Source: Gluconobacter sp. Gdi
GTDB lineage: Bacteria; Pseudomonadota; Alphaproteobacteria; Acetobacterales; Acetobacteraceae
Length of the DNA stretch: 64,000 nt
Assembly (NCBI RefSeq): GCF_014132155.1
Contig: NZ_BLJQ01000001.1
Coordinates: forward strand, 744,001-808,000
Direction of reading: 5' to 3'
Part shown: one piece after another, positions 1 to 7,734 of the stretch
Position numbering within the stretch: the first letter of the stretch is position 1
How the letters are laid out: every line of letters starts with the position of its first letter
Notes under the pieces: generated by a model
The model's input: only the letters and a program-made list of their open reading frames with translations
The model's database searches: none
Told to the model about the DNA's origin: nothing
Program-made: the position numbers and the translations under genes

Positions 1-519
1 TGGTGGATAAAGGGGTGCGATATTTATGACCATGACGATGCGCCGCCAAAGCTTCAGCCTGCCACTGAGAGTGCGCTGGCAAGCGTGGTGCCACACCTCA
101 AGCACCCGCTGCATGTGCATGAATATACCAAGCATGCGCGTTGTTTCGGATATGACGCTGACAAGTTCTTCGTTACGTCCATGATCCTGCGGGATCGTTT
201 TGCGTCTTCAGCCTATGGGCAGTGGCTCGCACAGCATAGCGGCTTCCAGGTGAAGAAAGACGATCTGCTGTCGATGTTCGTGCAACTCACTGGTGTTCGG
301 GAGGAAAGAGCGCTTCAGTTTCAGTGTGAGCCTGACCACGAGGGGCGCGTTGTCCTGACGCAGTTCTGGTTCACTCTGGACCCGAAGAAGCTTTCAGTCT
401 TTCCGGGGAATGGTGCTTATCTCTCGTCCCCGCAGGTGCAGGACAATTGCCCGGCAACGTTCATGATGCCGGGTTGGCCGCTGCCGGGAGCAGCGGTGCC
501 AGTTAACGTCAGTCAGTGA
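1..519 (+). CDS. Unknown protein, 3' part (cut by the left edge)
   Basis: The frame is open from the first base to a TGA at 517-519, giving about 172 visible residues; the true start lies outside the window. I do not recognise the family. The visible part is rich in aromatic and charged residues, shows no membrane segment, and ends in a proline-rich tail (roughly MMPGWPLPGAAVPV). The reading frame overlaps the convergent hisI stop by seven bases. Reality as a gene is supported by the long open frame and by the neighbouring gene ending exactly against it; function cannot be given. Confidence 0.6.
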   Translation, partial: WWIKGCDIYDHDDAPPKLQPATESALASVVPHLKHPLHVHEYTKHARCFGYDADKFFVTSMILRDRFASSAYGQWLAQHSGFQVKKDDLLSMFVQLTGVREERALQFQCEPDHEGRVVLTQFWFTLDPKKLSVFPGNGAYLSSPQVQDNCPATFMMPGWPLPGAAVPVNVSQ

Positions 520-923
520 CCGTATAGTTCTTTGGTACTGATTTCGGGCTGTGCGGTGTCGCGCAGCCCGTCTGGTGTAACGCCATGATAAAAACAGCTG
601 CGACGCCCGGTGTGGCAGGCGACGCCAGTCTGATCCACAATCATCAGGACGGCATCCATGTCACAGTCCAGACGAGCTTCAAGAAGATGCTGCTGCTGGC
701 CTGACGTTTCGCCTTTGCGCCAGAGAGACTGTCGGCTCCGGGACCAGTAACATACACGCCCCGTCAAAAGTGTTTCACGCAGAGCATCCGCATTCATCCA
801 CGCAAGCATGAGAATGACGCCTTTCGTGTCCTGCGCGATGGCGGAAATCAGACCATTCGCATCGAACTTCGTCTGGCTGACAATGTCATCGACGATGGCG
901 GGGGCAGGCGGGGTATAAGTCAC
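513..923 (-). CDS. hisI: Phosphoribosyl-AMP cyclohydrolase
   Basis: Third step of histidine biosynthesis: opens the purine ring of phosphoribosyl-AMP to give ProFAR, in the cytoplasm. The 136-residue length is normal for stand-alone HisI. Visible family motifs are WMN (42-44), YWSRSR (59-64), WRKGETSG (68-75), the magnesium-site DCDMD (86-90) and the zinc-ligand cysteines in the ACHTGRRSCFY stretch (C103, C110). It starts with GTG at 921-923, which overlaps the TGA of the upstream ygfZ-like gene (GTGA), so translation is probably coupled. hisE is not adjacent, so it is a separate HisI rather than a HisIE fusion. Confidence 0.95.
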   Translation of the reverse strand: MTYTPPAPAIVDDIVSQTKFDANGLISAIAQDTKGVILMLAWMNADALRETLLTGRVCYWSRSRQSLWRKGETSGQQQHLLEARLDCDMDAVLMIVDQTGVACHTGRRSCFYHGVTPDGLRDTAQPEISTKELYGH

Positions 924-1729
924 GAACGCATCTCCAGAGGGAACCAGTCAGGCCACACAACGGAGACCGGTTTGCCCTCAAAAGCAAGGTCTGGCGACAG
1001 CCACGCTTCACGTCGGAGGAGGGCCAGAGCGTGCGATCCATGGCGCGAGCGCAATTCACCGACCTCTTTGTCACCCATCGTGAGAATGCCACCTGTTTCT
1101 GGAAATGTCCCGTCTTTCACCGTGACTGGCAGGATGCGACGGCGGAGAAGGCCACGATAATGGGTGCGCGCCGTCAACTCCTGCCCCATGTAGCAGCCTT
1201 TCTTCCATGACACGCCGTGCAGCAGGTCCAGATTGGCTTCGAGTGCGAGTGTTTTTTCGCTCTCGAAATCGTCCGTGTCTGGAAGGCCAAGAGCGAGGCG
1301 TCGGTCCAGCCAGTCATGGCCCTGTGTGGGTTCGACAGGTGATTGGGAGACAATCGCGCGCCATCCGGCATTCTCGCAGCGCGGGTCGGGCGCGGAGCAG
1401 AGCGCTTCAGATGGTACCGTGTCAGTGGCGCCAACAATGACATGCAGCTCTGTCAGTTCGATTTTGACATCCGCGCGCAGACGAAAGCGGGACAGCTTTT
1501 TGGCCAGCATTCCTGCATGCTCTGATGGACAGTCCATCAGGATGCGGTCGCCATCGGTGAAGAGAAAAAACTCGCTTAGCCATCTGCCCTGCGGCGTCAG
1601 AAGGGCACTCCAGACGGCCTTGTCAGGGGCCAGTGTCTGAACGTCATTCGTGATCAGCCCTTGCAGGAATGAGGCTCGGTCAGCGCCTGAAAAGGTCAGA
1701 ACAGAGCGGCGGGGGAGCAGTTCAATCAT
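920..1729 (-). CDS. ygfZ: YgfZ/GcvT-family folate-binding Fe-S cluster protein
   Basis: Tetrahydrofolate-dependent protein involved in assembly or repair of certain iron-sulfur enzymes (known for E. coli YgfZ). The signature K-G-C-Y-x-G-Q-E is present near residues 177-184, with the conserved cysteine intact, and the length (about 269 residues) fits the alphaproteobacterial family. The ATG at 1727-1729 is chosen; a GTG nine bases upstream (1738) is also possible. The stop overlaps the GTG start of hisI, suggesting one transcript, although no direct metabolic link between the two is known. Confidence 0.88.
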   Translation of the reverse strand: MIELLPRRSVLTFSGADRASFLQGLITNDVQTLAPDKAVWSALLTPQGRWLSEFFLFTDGDRILMDCPSEHAGMLAKKLSRFRLRADVKIELTELHVIVGATDTVPSEALCSAPDPRCENAGWRAIVSQSPVEPTQGHDWLDRRLALGLPDTDDFESEKTLALEANLDLLHGVSWKKGCYMGQELTARTHYRGLLRRRILPVTVKDGTFPETGGILTMGDKEVGELRSRHGSHALALLRREAWLSPDLAFEGKPVSVVWPDWFPLEMRS

Positions 1730-1960
1730 GGAAGGCACCAGGGCATGCGTGAATGAAAGGCGAGGCAGACATGCAGACGGATGATATGCTGCCGTTTGGA
1801 GGCGAATGAAAGAGGACTTGTACGATACGGATTAAGATGCCTCTTTGTACAGAGCAAGAATTGACGAAAGTTTATTGGAAGCAGGCAAAAAACCTGCGGG
1901 TTCGAGCGTTCGTTCAGTGTCGTATGGGTTGCGGCAGATGAATGGGCAGGAGATATTGTC

Positions 1961-2011
1961 ATGTCAAAGCCTGTCAGAAATACCATCAGACTATCCGTAG
2001 TTCCGGAGTAA
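1961..2011 (+). CDS. Possible 16-residue leader peptide
   Basis: An ATG at 1961 is preceded by CAGGAG at good spacing (1948-1953) and is followed by 16 codons ending in TAA at 2009-2011. The stop codon abuts the GGAG (2005-2008) that would serve the downstream TTG start at 2019. The arrangement would allow terminating ribosomes to re-initiate on the large sensor gene. The peptide itself has no recognisable feature. This is seen in sequence only; expression is inference and short reading frames arise by chance. Confidence 0.3.
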   Translation: MSKPVRNTIRLSVVPE

Positions 2012-2018
2012 CACGCCC

Positions 2019-4337
2019 TTGTCAGCTGCCGAGATTGTTGATCCGACACGAAGCCCCGCCAGTAGCCGGCAAAGGGTTCTGCAGTTTCTTGGGCCTATTG
2101 TTGGTGTGTCGCTGGTCATTGCGGCCATTATTACGATCAGCCTGCACAACTATCGGACCACCCGGCAGGGCGCGATTGCGCTTTCCTCTGATCTGCTGCG
2201 CAGTCAGCAGAAGTATGTGACGGAAGAGGTCCGGAATTACCTTTCACCGGCGTCTGACAGCGCAAGTATTGCTCCGGACATGTTCGGCTCACCGCTGACG
2301 GATGCGTCACCAGACTCGTTCATGCTCTATGGCCGTTCCATGCTGGCCCATACGCCTCAGGTAGACAGCTTTTATCTGGCCAGTGATCAGGGCCAGTTCT
2401 GGATGGTGACACGGCACGGCAAGGACTACGAGCAGACTCATTTTCAGGTCGAGAATGGCCATGAGGTCTATAGACACACGTATGTGGATCAGAATGGCAC
2501 GTATCTGAGTACGGCTTCAGATCCGGCTGACAAATATGACGTCACGGTGCGCCCGTGGTTTCAAGGGGCCATCAAACGGATTGGACGGGGAGACGGGGCG
2601 CTCTACTGGACCAATCCTTACGCGTATTTGGCGGCTCGCGAATTTACCATTACCGCTTCCATCGCGTTCCCGATGAAAGATGGGCATCGCGCAGTCTTTG
2701 CCACCAATATCTCCCTGAACCGGCTGACATCTTTTCTCAACGAGCTTCAGGTTGGCCGCAGTGGTCGAGCCGTGATCGTGGATATGAAGGGGCAGATCAT
2801 CGCCGGGCATAATATGAGCGAAGACGGATCGGAGCCGTCTTTTGATCCCGCTCATATGCAACTCGATCCAAAGACGCAGCCTGTTTTCATTCGGGCCCTG
2901 AATACCTTCAAGGTCAAAGGACCTGGACCGGGCCTCGTGACGGCGCGCAACAAGAATTACGTCACCATCGCCGCGACGCTTCCTTTCGTGCACAGGCGCT
3001 GGGTCTTGTTGCTGAACGCGCCGGAAAACGATTTCTCGGAATTTGCCATTACGGCGCGTCGTCAGAACCTCTGGTTTTCGGCTCTGGTTGTTGGACTGGC
3101 GTCTTTGCTGGCCCTTGGGTTGATCATACAGGGGCGTCGTATCGACCGGCTGCGCAAGCGGATTGAAGTCGGTCGTGAGCAGATGCGGGCAGAAAATGCT
3201 TCTTTGTACGAGATTGCCAGTACGCCAGATCTGTTCGAAGCGTCTCACGATGTCCCGATCCTGACGGAAGCTCTGGCGGCGCGAACGGGCTCCCGGCGCG
3301 CCAGCCTTTGGCGACTGCTTCCAGATGGAGAACGCCTACTGTGCGAAGATGCTTTCGATCCTGTGCGGGATGTCCACAGCACAGGTATCGAGATTACGAA
3401 ACGCGAGCACAGCAAGCTTTTCGATGCCTTGATGGAAGGGCATTCCCTTTTCATTGAAGATGCGCGTCAGGACGAGCGCAGTCAGAATTTCCAGCGCATC
3501 ATTATGCGGGCCGTGGATGCCAGGTCGCTCGTTTTTCATCCGGTTATGCGGGGGCATCAGGCCGTTGGCGTCATTATTCTGGAAGACCCATCCAGAGCAG
3601 ACGCGATGGAGCATATTGTCGCGATTGTTTCGTCTGTCGTGGCACTACGGTTTTCCCAGGCTCTGGATCAGGGAGACCAGCAGGCTGGGGCGCGTCCGAG
3701 CGTGTCGCATGAGCTGAAAGACACGCGTTACGATGAGGGATTCCTTCTGCCACCGGGTTCGGGTGTTCAGGACGGCGTGGTGCCAAGCGGGATTTACCCG
3801 CAGGTGCCAGTCATGGTGATTTCCTTTGCTGATCCTTATGCAATGGATCGCCACAGCGCCGAACGGGCCATGAAAGTTGTCTCGTCGCTTAGCGAAGACA
3901 TTCAGCGCATTGCCCGGGAGACGGGGCTGTTCTCTGTTCAGGTGGTGAGTAACCGTCTGGTGCTAGTCGGCAGATGTTCGCAGGAGCCTGATCCTGGCGC
4001 GGTGCTGCGTCTGGCAGATGCTGCGGTGTCCATCCGTGAAGCCTGCCTGTCCCTTCTGGCGTCCGTAGATATTGATCCGGTCTTCCGCGTGGGTATTGAT
4101 GTTGGGCCTGTCATGGCGGCGATGCTGGGCAAGGAACCGTCGGTTTTCAATCTGTGGGGTGAGGCCATCAATGTGGCTGAGCTTCTGGCTGCCAGTGCGC
4201 CTGATGCCGGGACAATTCAGGTTTCGGAACAGGCTTATATCCAACTGAGGGAGCATTTCCTCTTCAGAGCCAGAGGCATGTTCTATCTGCCGAACAGCGG
4301 CGTGACCCGCAGTTTCATTCTGGCGGGGCGGCGATGA
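2019..4337 (+). CDS. Membrane sensor: Cache-like, GAF-like and degenerate nucleotide-cyclase domains
   Basis: 772 residues. Membrane segments are visible at about 21-44 and 350-372, enclosing a roughly 300-residue periplasmic region like a dCache sensor. A GAF-like region follows (about 400-545), then a class III nucleotide-cyclase homology region (about 595-770) with FAD near 602 and the GIDVGPVMAAMLG / LWGEAINVAELL stretches typical of cyclases. The usual second metal aspartate (GD) appears replaced by SN, so cyclase activity is doubtful; a signalling or scaffold role is more likely. Start is TTG at 2019 with GGAG upstream. The stop overlaps the MlaE ATG (ATGA), tying this sensor to the lipid-transport operon. 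Confidence 0.75.
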   Translation: MSAAEIVDPTRSPASSRQRVLQFLGPIVGVSLVIAAIITISLHNYRTTRQGAIALSSDLLRSQQKYVTEEVRNYLSPASDSASIAPDMFGSPLTDASPDSFMLYGRSMLAHTPQVDSFYLASDQGQFWMVTRHGKDYEQTHFQVENGHEVYRHTYVDQNGTYLSTASDPADKYDVTVRPWFQGAIKRIGRGDGALYWTNPYAYLAAREFTITASIAFPMKDGHRAVFATNISLNRLTSFLNELQVGRSGRAVIVDMKGQIIAGHNMSEDGSEPSFDPAHMQLDPKTQPVFIRALNTFKVKGPGPGLVTARNKNYVTIAATLPFVHRRWVLLLNAPENDFSEFAITARRQNLWFSALVVGLASLLALGLIIQGRRIDRLRKRIEVGREQMRAENASLYEIASTPDLFEASHDVPILTEALAARTGSRRASLWRLLPDGERLLCEDAFDPVRDVHSTGIEITKREHSKLFDALMEGHSLFIEDARQDERSQNFQRIIMRAVDARSLVFHPVMRGHQAVGVIILEDPSRADAMEHIVAIVSSVVALRFSQALDQGDQQAGARPSVSHELKDTRYDEGFLLPPGSGVQDGVVPSGIYPQVPVMVISFADPYAMDRHSAERAMKVVSSLSEDIQRIARETGLFSVQVVSNRLVLVGRCSQEPDPGAVLRLADAAVSIREACLSLLASVDIDPVFRVGIDVGPVMAAMLGKEPSVFNLWGEAINVAELLAASAPDAGTIQVSEQAYIQLREHFLFRARGMFYLPNSGVTRSFILAGRR

Positions 4338-5149
4338 AAACCCGTTTCGATCGCATTCCGCGCGTGCAGAACGCTTTGGGTACTTTGGGATATTTTACCC
4401 GGACCCAGATGCGGTTTACCCTGATGGTGATTGGTGCTTCCTGGGGCGTCATTCGTGTTGGTCTGTCGCCCACGTCCTGGCGCCGGACTGTGCGGATCGA
4501 ATTCTGGCATTCTCTTCAGCAGGCCACAGGCGGCGGTCTTCTCAGTGTGTTGGTGACGGCCGCTCTGACGGGGTTCGGGATTGTGGCACAGGCCGTTTAC
4601 TGGCTGGGTTTTGCCGGGATGGCCCAGATGACGGGCTCGATCCTGTCTACCGTGATGGTGCGGGAGATTGCTCCGGTGCTGGTTGGCGTCATTCTTCTGG
4701 GGCGTTCCGGGATGTTGATGCTGACGGAACTGGGAACCCTGACGACGGGTGGTCAGATGCGCGTTCTGACGGGGATGGGGATTGATCCGTTCGTGGCATT
4801 TCTGCTTCCGCGAAGTCTGGCCATGACCATCAGTGGGTTCACGCTGGGCATCATCTTCAGTTTGACGGCATTGCTGGTCGGTTATGCGGTGTGTCGTGTT
4901 GAAGGTGTCATCACCATGCCGGTCTGGGCGTTTCTGGATCAGGTGGTGAGTAGCATGCACCCGGTCGACTATTTTGCCATTCCGGCCAAATTCATTTTCA
5001 GTGGCTTTGCGGTGGGTGTGTGCTCCTGCCTGTCCGGGATGGATGCCACAACCGAAGACGATCTGTCCTCGCTGATGCCAAGAGGATTTGCGCGTGGCAT
5101 CCTGTCCATCATGACGATTAACGTCGTCCTCAGCGTCTGGCTCGGTTGA
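4334..5149 (+). CDS. mlaE: MlaE-family ABC transporter permease
   Basis: Inner-membrane permease of an Mla-type (MCE) lipid transporter. 271 residues with about five hydrophobic segments. The conserved cytoplasmic coupling stretch is recognisable (REIAPVL ... GRSG ... TELGTL ... GMGIDP, about residues 113-153). Starts by an ATGA overlap with the sensor gene and is followed one base later by the ATPase-like gene. In the family MlaE works with MlaF (ATPase), MlaD (MCE ring) and MlaB; no MlaB-like STAS protein is present here. Direction of lipid movement cannot be read from sequence. Confidence 0.88.
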   Translation: MKTRFDRIPRVQNALGTLGYFTRTQMRFTLMVIGASWGVIRVGLSPTSWRRTVRIEFWHSLQQATGGGLLSVLVTAALTGFGIVAQAVYWLGFAGMAQMTGSILSTVMVREIAPVLVGVILLGRSGMLMLTELGTLTTGGQMRVLTGMGIDPFVAFLLPRSLAMTISGFTLGIIFSLTALLVGYAVCRVEGVITMPVWAFLDQVVSSMHPVDYFAIPAKFIFSGFAVGVCSCLSGMDATTEDDLSSLMPRGFARGILSIMTINVVLSVWLG

Positions 5150-5150
5150 T

Positions 5151-5879
5151 ATGGCCGACGAGAAGACAGTCCCACCTGCTGAACTGAACATCCTCGATCC
5201 TATTCTGGAGTTGCTGGATGCCCGGCCGCGCTTTGATGGCAGTGGTCTGGCCTCTGTACGCTACAACCTGCGCCTGAACCCGGGTGACTGTGCTCTCATT
5301 GAATGTCGGGATATGCAGCAGGCCAGCCTGTTCTCCGATATGTGTGTCGGGCTGGTGGATCTGGAAGACGGTATTGCCCGCTGTATGGGCCTTGAGTGGT
5401 CTGATCTGGACGAACGGCGTGCTGCTGCCCTTCGGGGGCGGATTGGTCGAATGGTGGCCAATGGCGGCTGGATTGACCTGTATGGCACCTATATGAACAT
5501 CCTCTGGCCACAACTGCATCATACTCGGGTGCCCGAGGAACGGTTGATGCAACAGGCCGTGCAGTTGGGAATGCAGTTTGGCTTGCCCGGCCTGCCAGTC
5601 GTTTCTCCGGGCAAACTGTCTCCTCTGGATCGTTGCCGGGCTGACTGCGTGCGTGCGTTTCTGGGGGAGCCCGCGCTTCTTCTGCTGGAAAATCCGATGG
5701 GAAGTGCCAACCCTCCGCTCATGAACGCTTTTCTGTCTGCTCTGACGGATGCGCGTGACCGGGGCTGTGCTGTTGTCTGGCTCGCCCCGAATGACAGCGC
5801 CTGGGGGGCTTATGAAGCGGATGCGACCATTCGCCTCCGACTGTATGATGATGGACTGTTTTCGATGCGAGGGTCTTGA
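5151..5879 (+). CDS. ABC ATPase-like subunit of Mla operon, catalytic motifs lost
   Basis: Sits where MlaF sits in an Mla operon and keeps the overall ABC ATPase pattern over 242 residues. However the Walker A position reads ECRDMQQAS instead of a glycine-rich loop with lysine; the signature region reads LSPLDRCR rather than LSGG; the Walker B region is ALLLLENP, with Asp-Glu replaced by Glu-Asn; and the H-loop position reads WLAPND without the usual histidine. The frame is intact and flanked by tight gene junctions, so this looks like a maintained pseudo-ATPase rather than a decaying gene. It may be structural, or an active ATPase encoded elsewhere may substitute. Assignment to the MlaF position is inference from context and residual alignment. 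Confidence 0.7.
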   Translation: MADEKTVPPAELNILDPILELLDARPRFDGSGLASVRYNLRLNPGDCALIECRDMQQASLFSDMCVGLVDLEDGIARCMGLEWSDLDERRAAALRGRIGRMVANGGWIDLYGTYMNILWPQLHHTRVPEERLMQQAVQLGMQFGLPGLPVVSPGKLSPLDRCRADCVRAFLGEPALLLLENPMGSANPPLMNAFLSALTDARDRGCAVVWLAPNDSAWGAYEADATIRLRLYDDGLFSMRGS

Positions 5880-6832
5880 TGTTCCGCGTACGCCGCCCTG
5901 ACACTGCCCGCCCGCTTTTCCAGAACCGCTATGCGGATGAATGGGTGGGATTGCTGGTTCTTGTCACCATCGTCCTCTTCGCTGTGGCTGTGGCAGAAGC
6001 CGGCTTTCTCAAGCAGTGGCTGACACCCGAGAAGAAGATCCACTTTGTTCTGCCGGAAACCGGCGTGGCGGGGTTGGCTATCGGGGACGACATTGAGATC
6101 ATGGGTGTTCATGCCGGTGAAATCCGCCATCTGGATTTGAACAGCACTGGCCGGATGTATGCCGAGGGCTATATCGAGCCGCAGTTTGTGCCCTTCATCC
6201 GTCAGGATAGTTCTGCGGTGATCCGGCATCGTTTCGTGGTGGCAGGTGCCAGCTATATCGAGTTGGGCCGTGGCCGTGGGGAAGACATGGACTGGGGCTA
6301 TGCCGTGCTGAACGCGACAGTGGAGGCAAACCCGGCAGACGTGATCACCCAGACGGTTACGGACCTGAGAAACAAACTCGTCCCCGCAATGGATAGCGTT
6401 CAGGCCATTACCAAGCAGGTCAATGACATGCTGACGGACATGCGGGCCGGCAAGGGCACGGTTGGCGGGTTGCTTTCGAAGGACGATACTCTTCAGAAAG
6501 CCAATCAGGCGCTGGAAAATCTTACAGAAGTTATTGCCCGCCTTCAGCCGATCGAAAAGCAGCTTGGGGGTGTCATGACGAAAGCTGATGGCACGATGGA
6601 TAATGCCAAATCGGCCACGGACACCCTTCGCAAGAGCATGCCGCAGGTGCAGGAAACGATTACCCATGCCAGTGCCGCAACGGCCCAGCTTCCTGCGCTC
6701 ATCACGCAGGCGGAAGCGAGTGCCAATAGCCTCCGCAAGCTGACAGATCAGCTCAGGGGCCTATGGCTGCTGGGTGGTACAGCGCAGAAAGCTCCCAGTC
6801 ACCGTCTGCCAGCGGAGGCTGTCCGTCCATGA
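5879..6832 (+). CDS. mlaD: MlaD/MCE-domain lipid-transport protein
   Basis: Periplasmic, membrane-anchored MCE protein expected to form a ring that conducts lipids between membranes. One membrane segment at about 22-40, then the MCE domain (about 50-125, with the GVAGLAIGDDIEIMGVHAGEI pattern broken over the typical positions), then a long alpha-helical, coiled-coil-like region to residue 290. 317 residues, longer than E. coli MlaD (about 180), as usual in alphaproteobacteria. ATG at 5879 overlaps the preceding TGA by one base; a TTG three bases earlier is also in frame. Its stop overlaps the next ATG (ATGA). Confidence 0.88.
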   Translation: MFRVRRPDTARPLFQNRYADEWVGLLVLVTIVLFAVAVAEAGFLKQWLTPEKKIHFVLPETGVAGLAIGDDIEIMGVHAGEIRHLDLNSTGRMYAEGYIEPQFVPFIRQDSSAVIRHRFVVAGASYIELGRGRGEDMDWGYAVLNATVEANPADVITQTVTDLRNKLVPAMDSVQAITKQVNDMLTDMRAGKGTVGGLLSKDDTLQKANQALENLTEVIARLQPIEKQLGGVMTKADGTMDNAKSATDTLRKSMPQVQETITHASAATAQLPALITQAEASANSLRKLTDQLRGLWLLGGTAQKAPSHRLPAEAVRP

Positions 6833-7653
6833 AGCGCATGATTCTACTGTGTCTTGCCATGGCGAGTTGCTCGTCTGTAACCAAGGGGCCTGATCCGGAC
6901 CAGGCGTATGAAAACGCCATGGACACCGGGCGGAGCGCTTTCGAGCTTGGACATCCAGACCAGTCCGAAAGTCAGTACCGTGCGGCGATGGATCGTGCCC
7001 TTATTCGGGATGATGCTGCCCAGATTCATGATGCGGGCTTTAATCTTGCGACGGCCCTGCTGGAAGAAAACAAGCCTGCCGATGCTTTGACAGCACTCGA
7101 TCATACTGGGAAAGCTCTGAAGCTGCGTCAGTACAGTCAGACCAGTGATCTGGAGCTTGTCAGAAGTGCAGCGTTATATCGGCAGCATGACCTGACGGGT
7201 TCTGAGGCGTCTGCGCTCGTGGCGCTTCAGTCGCCTGATGTAGGCATTCGTAACCGTGCGGCTTATCTGGCTGGTCTGGGGGCCGCAGATCAAGGTAACG
7301 TAACACAGTTGGCCCGCATGGAAGCGGTACTGGCTCCCTCAAAAGAGCCTGCCGCCATGCTGGATCATCAGGATCTGGCTGCGCGTTTGGCACTCCTGAA
7401 TCATGCGCCAGCACTTGCGCTGGAACAGGCCATGTCCCTGGCACAGAAGAGACGGGATGCGCAGGATTATGAAGGGATGCGGCGTGCTCTGCTCGTTGCC
7501 GCTCAGGCTGCTGAAGCACAGGGTGACATGAATACCGCTGCTGCTTTACGACAGCAGGAACTCTCAAGCCGAAGCGTGCAGCAGACTGGCCATGTGGAGA
7601 AAGCCTCCATCACGGTCTCTGCCGTGAGTACGCCTGCAGCAGCCATTCGCTGA
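6829..7653 (+). CDS. Predicted lipoprotein with TPR-like helical repeats, Mla operon
   Basis: 274 residues from the ATG at 6829, which overlaps the mlaD stop. The start is followed by a short hydrophobic segment ending in LAMASC at about residue 14, a plausible lipobox with lipidated cysteine. The rest is alpha-helical with alanine- and leucine-rich repeats of TPR style. In many MCE operons the last gene encodes an outer-membrane lipoprotein (PqiC/MlaA-type role), but the sequence here is TPR-like rather than an ABC-type auxiliary lipoprotein, so an analogous periplasmic adaptor role is only inferred. Confidence 0.65.
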   Translation: MKRMILLCLAMASCSSVTKGPDPDQAYENAMDTGRSAFELGHPDQSESQYRAAMDRALIRDDAAQIHDAGFNLATALLEENKPADALTALDHTGKALKLRQYSQTSDLELVRSAALYRQHDLTGSEASALVALQSPDVGIRNRAAYLAGLGAADQGNVTQLARMEAVLAPSKEPAAMLDHQDLAARLALLNHAPALALEQAMSLAQKRRDAQDYEGMRRALLVAAQAAEAQGDMNTAAALRQQELSSRSVQQTGHVEKASITVSAVSTPAAAIR

Positions 7654-7734
7654 TCAAGGAAAAATTTTTTCCGTCATTGCCAGAGCCGCCCCTCTCATTC
7701 GATAGTAACGAAATCGGAACGAGAGGGAGAGAAG

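Noticed and set aside
4283-5191. 302-residue frame antisense to mlaE
   Set aside because: Low-complexity Gln/His/Arg-rich translation typical of the reverse strand of a membrane-protein gene; mlaE has clear family motifs.
5151-5879. Frameshift as the cause of missing ATPase motifs
   Set aside because: The frame is continuous, flanked by correct coupled junctions, and recognisable ABC residues around each lost motif stay in one frame.
5810-6667. 285-residue frame antisense to mlaD
   Set aside because: Shadow of mlaD; His-rich and without motif.
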